Assembly: GCA_025201865.1 (NCBI GenBank)
Contig: MU603019.1
Span: forward strand, 1-16,551
Length of the DNA: 16,551 nt
Reading direction: 5' to 3'
DNA from: Ramicandelaber brevisporus
Lineage: Eukaryota; Kickxellomycota; Ramicandelaberales; Ramicandelaberaceae
Position numbers and translations under genes: made by a program. Under the pieces are notes generated by a model. That model was not told the DNA's origin. It did not search any database and saw only the letters and a program-made list of their open reading frames with translations. Shown piece by piece: positions 13,915-16,551 of the stretch. The number at the start of each line of letters is the position of its first letter. Within the stretch, counting starts at the first letter, position 1.

Positions 13915-15036
13915 ATGAGCGCGCCTAGATGGGTTCACAATACTACCTCTTCTTCTTCTCCGTCCTCTGCTGGCGGTAATGCATCTGCCGCAGCATTGGC
14001 TGCTCTGGGTGCATCTGGCAGCAGCGGCAGCAGCAGCAGCAGCAGCAAACTTGTTCAGATGCCACGCAAAACTGGAAGCGGCTCAGCTGCTCTGCCTGGC
14101 ATTGGACGCGGCGTGCTGATTCCAGGCTCACGCTCGTCTGCAGCTGCTGCCATGGCCGCTGCATCTGGCGTATCTGCAATCACTCCTACTGCCGGTTCTT
14201 CTGAAATTGACAGCGCCACTGGGAAACATGACGCAACTGCAGATGGTTCATCGGCAGCAGAAGTTGGCTTGAGATCCTCTGACAAGTCATCGTCCAATGC
14301 TGACATCCATCCACTGCGCTATTCATGGGTATTTTACTACATTTACCGCCCACCTGGTGAGAAGTTCACCGACTATGAAGGAAGCATGAAGAAAATTGCA
14401 TCATTTGCGTCTGTGGAGGACTTTTGGGCTGTCTTCAGCCATCTCAAGCGTCCATCAGAGCTGCCACTGATTACCGACTACATTTTATTCAAGCAAGGCG
14501 TCCGTCCAGTATGGGAGGACGACGCAAACATTCGTGGAGGACGCTGGACAATTAGACTCCGCAAAGGATTGGCCTCAAGACTGTGGGAGCGCTTAGTGCT
14601 GGCTGTCGTTGGTGAGCAGTTTTCATCTGGAAGCAGCGAAGAAGTGAATGGATTGGTTCTGTCCATGCGTCCAAGTGAAGATATCTTATCCATTTGGAAC
14701 CGCAAGTCAACCACTGATACTGGCGAGCCTGCAACAGCCATTCGCGACGAAATGAAACGTATTTTGGAGCTGCCCAATGATACTGTTATCGAGTACAAGA
14801 AGCATGATCAATCCATCCGTCAAGATGCCGGTCATCGGTACCACAGCAGTGGCAGCAATCAACAGCATCAAAACCAGCAGAACCAGCAGAACCAGCAGAA
14901 CCAGCAGCAATCAGCCAAGGAATCAACCACGACAGCTGCATCCAGTGCCGGATCTGCTGCGATGGCGGCCGCGATGGCTGCAATCTCTTCTCCACGCCGC
15001 AATCCCGCATCCACTTCGGCTCCAAACGGTAACTAA
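13915..15036 (+). CDS. Cap-binding protein, class II-like eIF4E (4EHP type)
   Basis: A 373-residue protein with a central eIF4E fold (about 132-300) starting H-P-L and including V-W200-E201-D-D and I-R-L-R-K-G-L-A-S-R, blocks typical of 4EHP/eIF4E2. W200, E201 and W261 correspond to human W102, E103 and W166, the residues that sandwich and hold the m7G cap, so cap binding should be intact. At positions matching human W43, W46 and W56 it has W138, Y141 and Y154. Tyr at 56 is class II, but Trp at 43 is class I, so it is a mixed type. A Ser/Ala-rich disordered N-terminus (about 130 residues) and a tail with repeated Gln-Gln-Asn (315-332) and Ala runs flank the core. It acts in cytoplasmic translation initiation or repression. 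Intronless; upstream of BUD31 on the same strand. Confidence 0.95.
   Translation: MSAPRWVHNTTSSSSPSSAGGNASAAALAALGASGSSGSSSSSSKLVQMPRKTGSGSAALPGIGRGVLIPGSRSSAAAAMAAASGVSAITPTAGSSEIDSATGKHDATADGSSAAEVGLRSSDKSSSNADIHPLRYSWVFYYIYRPPGEKFTDYEGSMKKIASFASVEDFWAVFSHLKRPSELPLITDYILFKQGVRPVWEDDANIRGGRWTIRLRKGLASRLWERLVLAVVGEQFSSGSSEEVNGLVLSMRPSEDILSIWNRKSTTDTGEPATAIRDEMKRILELPNDTVIEYKKHDQSIRQDAGHRYHSSGSNQQHQNQQNQQNQQNQQQSAKESTTTAASSAGSAAMAAAMAAISSPRRNPASTSAPNGN
14857..14910 (+). repeat. Gln/Asn-coding CAG-AAC repeat in eIF4E tail
   Basis: CAGCAGAAC units encode a Gln-Gln-Asn array in the C-terminal tail (residues 315-332). Prion-like low-complexity composition is common in RNA-binding proteins; here its role is unknown. 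Confidence 0.85.
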
Positions 15037-15122
15037 ATAGATTAACATAAACTCACCACCTTCTATTACTTTTCTATGGCATCTATTTCATTTCAAAATC
15101 AAGCAAAATTACTCCAAAATGA

Positions 15123-15128
15123 AATAAA
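15123..15128 (+). terminator. Possible polyadenylation signal of eIF4E gene
   Basis: AATAAA lies 87 nt after the eIF4E stop codon and 80 nt before the BUD31 start, so both the 3' end and the BUD31 promoter must fit into about 170 bp. Confidence 0.4.
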
Positions 15129-15207
15129 ACTAACTCGGGTGTAAGTTAATCTTGGCAGATTCGCCCAACTAAACAAAAGCAAACAAAAAGCAAACAAAAA
15201 AGTCCAA

Positions 15208-15678
15208 ATGTCGCTCAAACAGAAACAGCTCGCACTCGCCCTGGCTTCCAAGCGATCCGCATCTGCACCTGACGGCTGGGACGACATTGAACCTACTTTG
15301 CTTGAGTTTGAAGATCGTTTACGGGAAGCCACGACCGCCTCAACCGACGGACTGCGCAAGTCTGAGTCCACATGGCCCATTCTTCGATTACACCACCAGC
15401 GCTCTCGGTATCTGTTTGATCTCTACTACAAGCGGCAACTCATCTCTCGCGAGCTGTTTGACTACTGCATTGACGCTAAGCAGTTGGGAGATAGAATGCT
15501 GATTGCGAAATGGAGGAAGTCGGGGTATGAGCGGCTATGTTGCATGAGATGCGTGCAATCGAGCGAAACTGCATTTGGAACGACATGCATATGCAGAGTA
15601 CCAAGACGAGACTTGGAGCCAGGAAAAGTTGTTGAATGTGTGCATTGCGGGTGCAGAGGATGTTCAAGCAGCGATTAA
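15208..15678 (+). CDS. BUD31/G10 pre-mRNA splicing factor
   Basis: A 156-residue intact BUD31 homologue; the human protein is 144 residues. It shows the family's [11 protein letters not shown] start (21-31), S[10 protein letters not shown] (53-63), [10 protein letters not shown] (66-75) and I-S-R-E-L. The Cys-rich zinc cluster spans about 110-153: L-C-C-M-R-C, then C-I-C-R-V-P, and ends [13 protein letters not shown]31 binds zinc, is nuclear, and is part of the activated spliceosome (NineTeen-related complex). Only 171 bp separates it from eIF4E, the tightest spacing here, and no TATA box is evident. No introns interrupt it, although its presence implies the genome still splices introns. Confidence 0.97.
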   Translation: MSLKQKQLALALASKRSASAPDGWDDIEPTLLEFEDRLREATTASTDGLRKSESTWPILRLHHQRSRYLFDLYYKRQLISRELFDYCIDAKQLGDRMLIAKWRKSGYERLCCMRCVQSSETAFGTTCICRVPRRDLEPGKVVECVHCGCRGCSSSD

Positions 15679-15849
15679 CAATGTAAACAAAATGGGATAT
15701 TAACAACAAAACGAATAAGTCTTTTATTGATTAAATGAAAGATGGCTGTTAATAGAGATATTGAGAACCTAGACACCTAGAAGGCTCGTCGACCTGGTTA
15801 GACTTCTAGTAAAAACAGCGAAGGTGCCTGACGACATCAAAAAGATAAC

Positions 15850-16053
15850 TTACTGACATGGAAGTTCAAAACCACCTTGACAGCGCCAACCACACGCAGC
15901 TGAAACGTACATGCAGTAGCGGATGAATCCACAGGATCTGTCGGTAATTCCTTTACAGGCCGCGGCGCTGCAGTGACAGTCTAGGTCTACGGCCAATATA
16001 GTAGTCACATAGAGAGTAACAAGAAGAAGAAAAGCAAAGACGTGAGTGTTCAT
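15850..16053 (-). CDS. Secreted eight-cysteine mini-protein
   Basis: A 67-residue frame with a strong signal peptide (1-21, hydrophobic F-A-F-L-L-L-V core, likely cleavage after Ala21). The ~46-residue mature part contains eight cysteines at 26, 28, 33, 41, 47, 54, 58 and 66. The spacing is C-x-C-x4-C-x7-C-x5-C-x6-C-x3-C-x7-C, enough for four disulfides. The frame is open upstream to 16251, but the Met at 16053 directly precedes a good signal sequence and the added part has no sensible composition. I cannot place it in a named family; disulfide-rich secreted proteins of this size in fungi include antimicrobial proteins and host-interaction effectors, but neither is shown. It lies tail-to-tail with BUD31. 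Confidence 0.65.
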   Translation of the reverse strand: MNTHVFAFLLLVTLYVTTILAVDLDCHCSAAACKGITDRSCGFIRYCMYVSAACGWRCQGGFELPCQ

Positions 16054-16350
16054 GAGCGTTGGGAATATGAAAGTACACCGACCGAAAAACAAAAAGAGGG
16101 AGAGTGACGGTGTAAGGTCATAGAATCGACATTCATTCAGACTGAATAGACACAGCGATGAAGTCATCATGGTGGCACACATATACCAGTTTACTGATAG
16201 TCTGGTCATGGAAAACAGCGTTTTGACCAGTGGTACTAAATGTTGGGACACACGACTATGGATTAAAAAGTAAAGATGAAAGATATGGGGAAACTATAAA
16301 CAACATATGTGCATATATACTTGTTAGCGTATGATTAAGATGCAGTAGAG

Positions 16351-16551
16351 TCAACGCCACACTTTGATGGTGCGGTCGGCACATCCGGAGATGAGCTCGT
16401 TCTCGCCAATCTCCAGCGCATGCACGTAGCCCTTGTGCCCGCGCAGCGTGGCCGTGCACTGCCACTGCCGCGGCTCCCACCGCTTGATCGTGTGGTCGAA
16501 GCTGGCGCTGAACAGAGCCCCGCCGCTGGTCACGCTGCCGATGGCCCCGAG
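16351..16551 (-). CDS. WD40-repeat protein, C-terminal fragment (cut by window edge)
   Basis: The last 66 codons of a WD40 beta-propeller protein; the rest lies beyond the window. Two repeats are visible: one ending S-F-D-H-T-I-K-R-W and one beginning L-R-G-H-K-G-Y-V-H-A-L and ending G-C-A-D-R-T-I-K-V-W-R, just before the stop TGA. Termination one residue after the final K-V-W resembles TRAF7/FBXW7-type propellers, but the domain that would decide the protein's identity is not present. Codons are strongly G/C-ending (59 of 66), unlike the neighbouring genes. The GTG at 16533 is not a start; the frame continues to the window end. Confidence 0.85.
   Translation of the reverse strand, partial: LGAIGSVTSGGALFSASFDHTIKRWEPRQWQCTATLRGHKGYVHALEIGENELISGCADRTIKVWR

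Noticed and set aside
15141-15160. GTAAGT...CAG resembling a tiny intron before BUD31
   Set aside because: About 20 nt is too short to be spliced and no branch site lies between; the BUD31 frame needs no intron.
16054-16251. Upstream extension of the eight-cysteine frame (Met at 16251)
   Set aside because: The extension lacks a signal sequence at its start and would bury the excellent signal peptide beginning at 16053.

Overview
This looks like nuclear DNA of a eukaryote, most likely a fungus. The genes are monocistronic and widely spaced on both strands, with TATA-like boxes and pyrimidine-rich leaders and no bacterial ribosome-binding sites. The conserved genes are a CSC1/OSCA-type channel with fungal-style architecture, a cap-binding eIF4E homologue and the splicing factor BUD31. 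All three read as uninterrupted full-length frames, so the genome appears intron-poor. Small secreted proteins with Kex2-like sites also fit a fungus. I cannot fix the lineage; an early-diverging, intron-poor fungus is a guess. There are no rRNA or tRNA genes, no CRISPR arrays and no recognisable transposons.

Layout. Bases 1-2720 hold two inverted paralogues, A (855-1157, +) and B (2423-2716, -), encoding tiny secreted proteins. A Ser/Pro-rich protein of unknown function (1716-2150, +) lies between them. Bases 2720-4410 are noncoding, with microsatellites and palindromes. A LITAF-type zinc-ribbon protein with an Ala-rich helical repeat array follows (4536-5753, +). Its last 87 bp are duplicated just beyond its stop codon. 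Facing it is a third member of the secreted family, C (5923-6450, -), with two Kex2-like sites and a collagen-like Gly-Gln-Pro array. A long noncoding stretch leads to a 56-residue putative secreted peptide gene (8321-8491, +). Then come the 1452-residue CSC1-like channel (8843-13201, -), divergently placed eIF4E (13915-15036, +) and BUD31 (15208-15678, +). The window ends with an eight-cysteine secreted mini-protein (15850-16053, -) and the C-terminal end of a WD40 protein (16351-16551, -) cut by the window edge.

How it fits together. The housekeeping part (channel, translation, splicing) is ordinary. The unusual content is a group of small secretory-pathway genes. A, B and C share a module of alternating hydrophobic residues, then Gly-Gly, about four residues, and Cys-[Tyr/Arg]-Pro-[Leu/Ile]. 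A and B each carry exactly seven X-Pro/X-Ala dipeptides after the signal peptide, as expected for stepwise dipeptidyl-aminopeptidase (Ste13-type) trimming. C has Lys-Arg sites as expected for Kex2. I do not recognise this family, and it is the best candidate here for an undescribed system.
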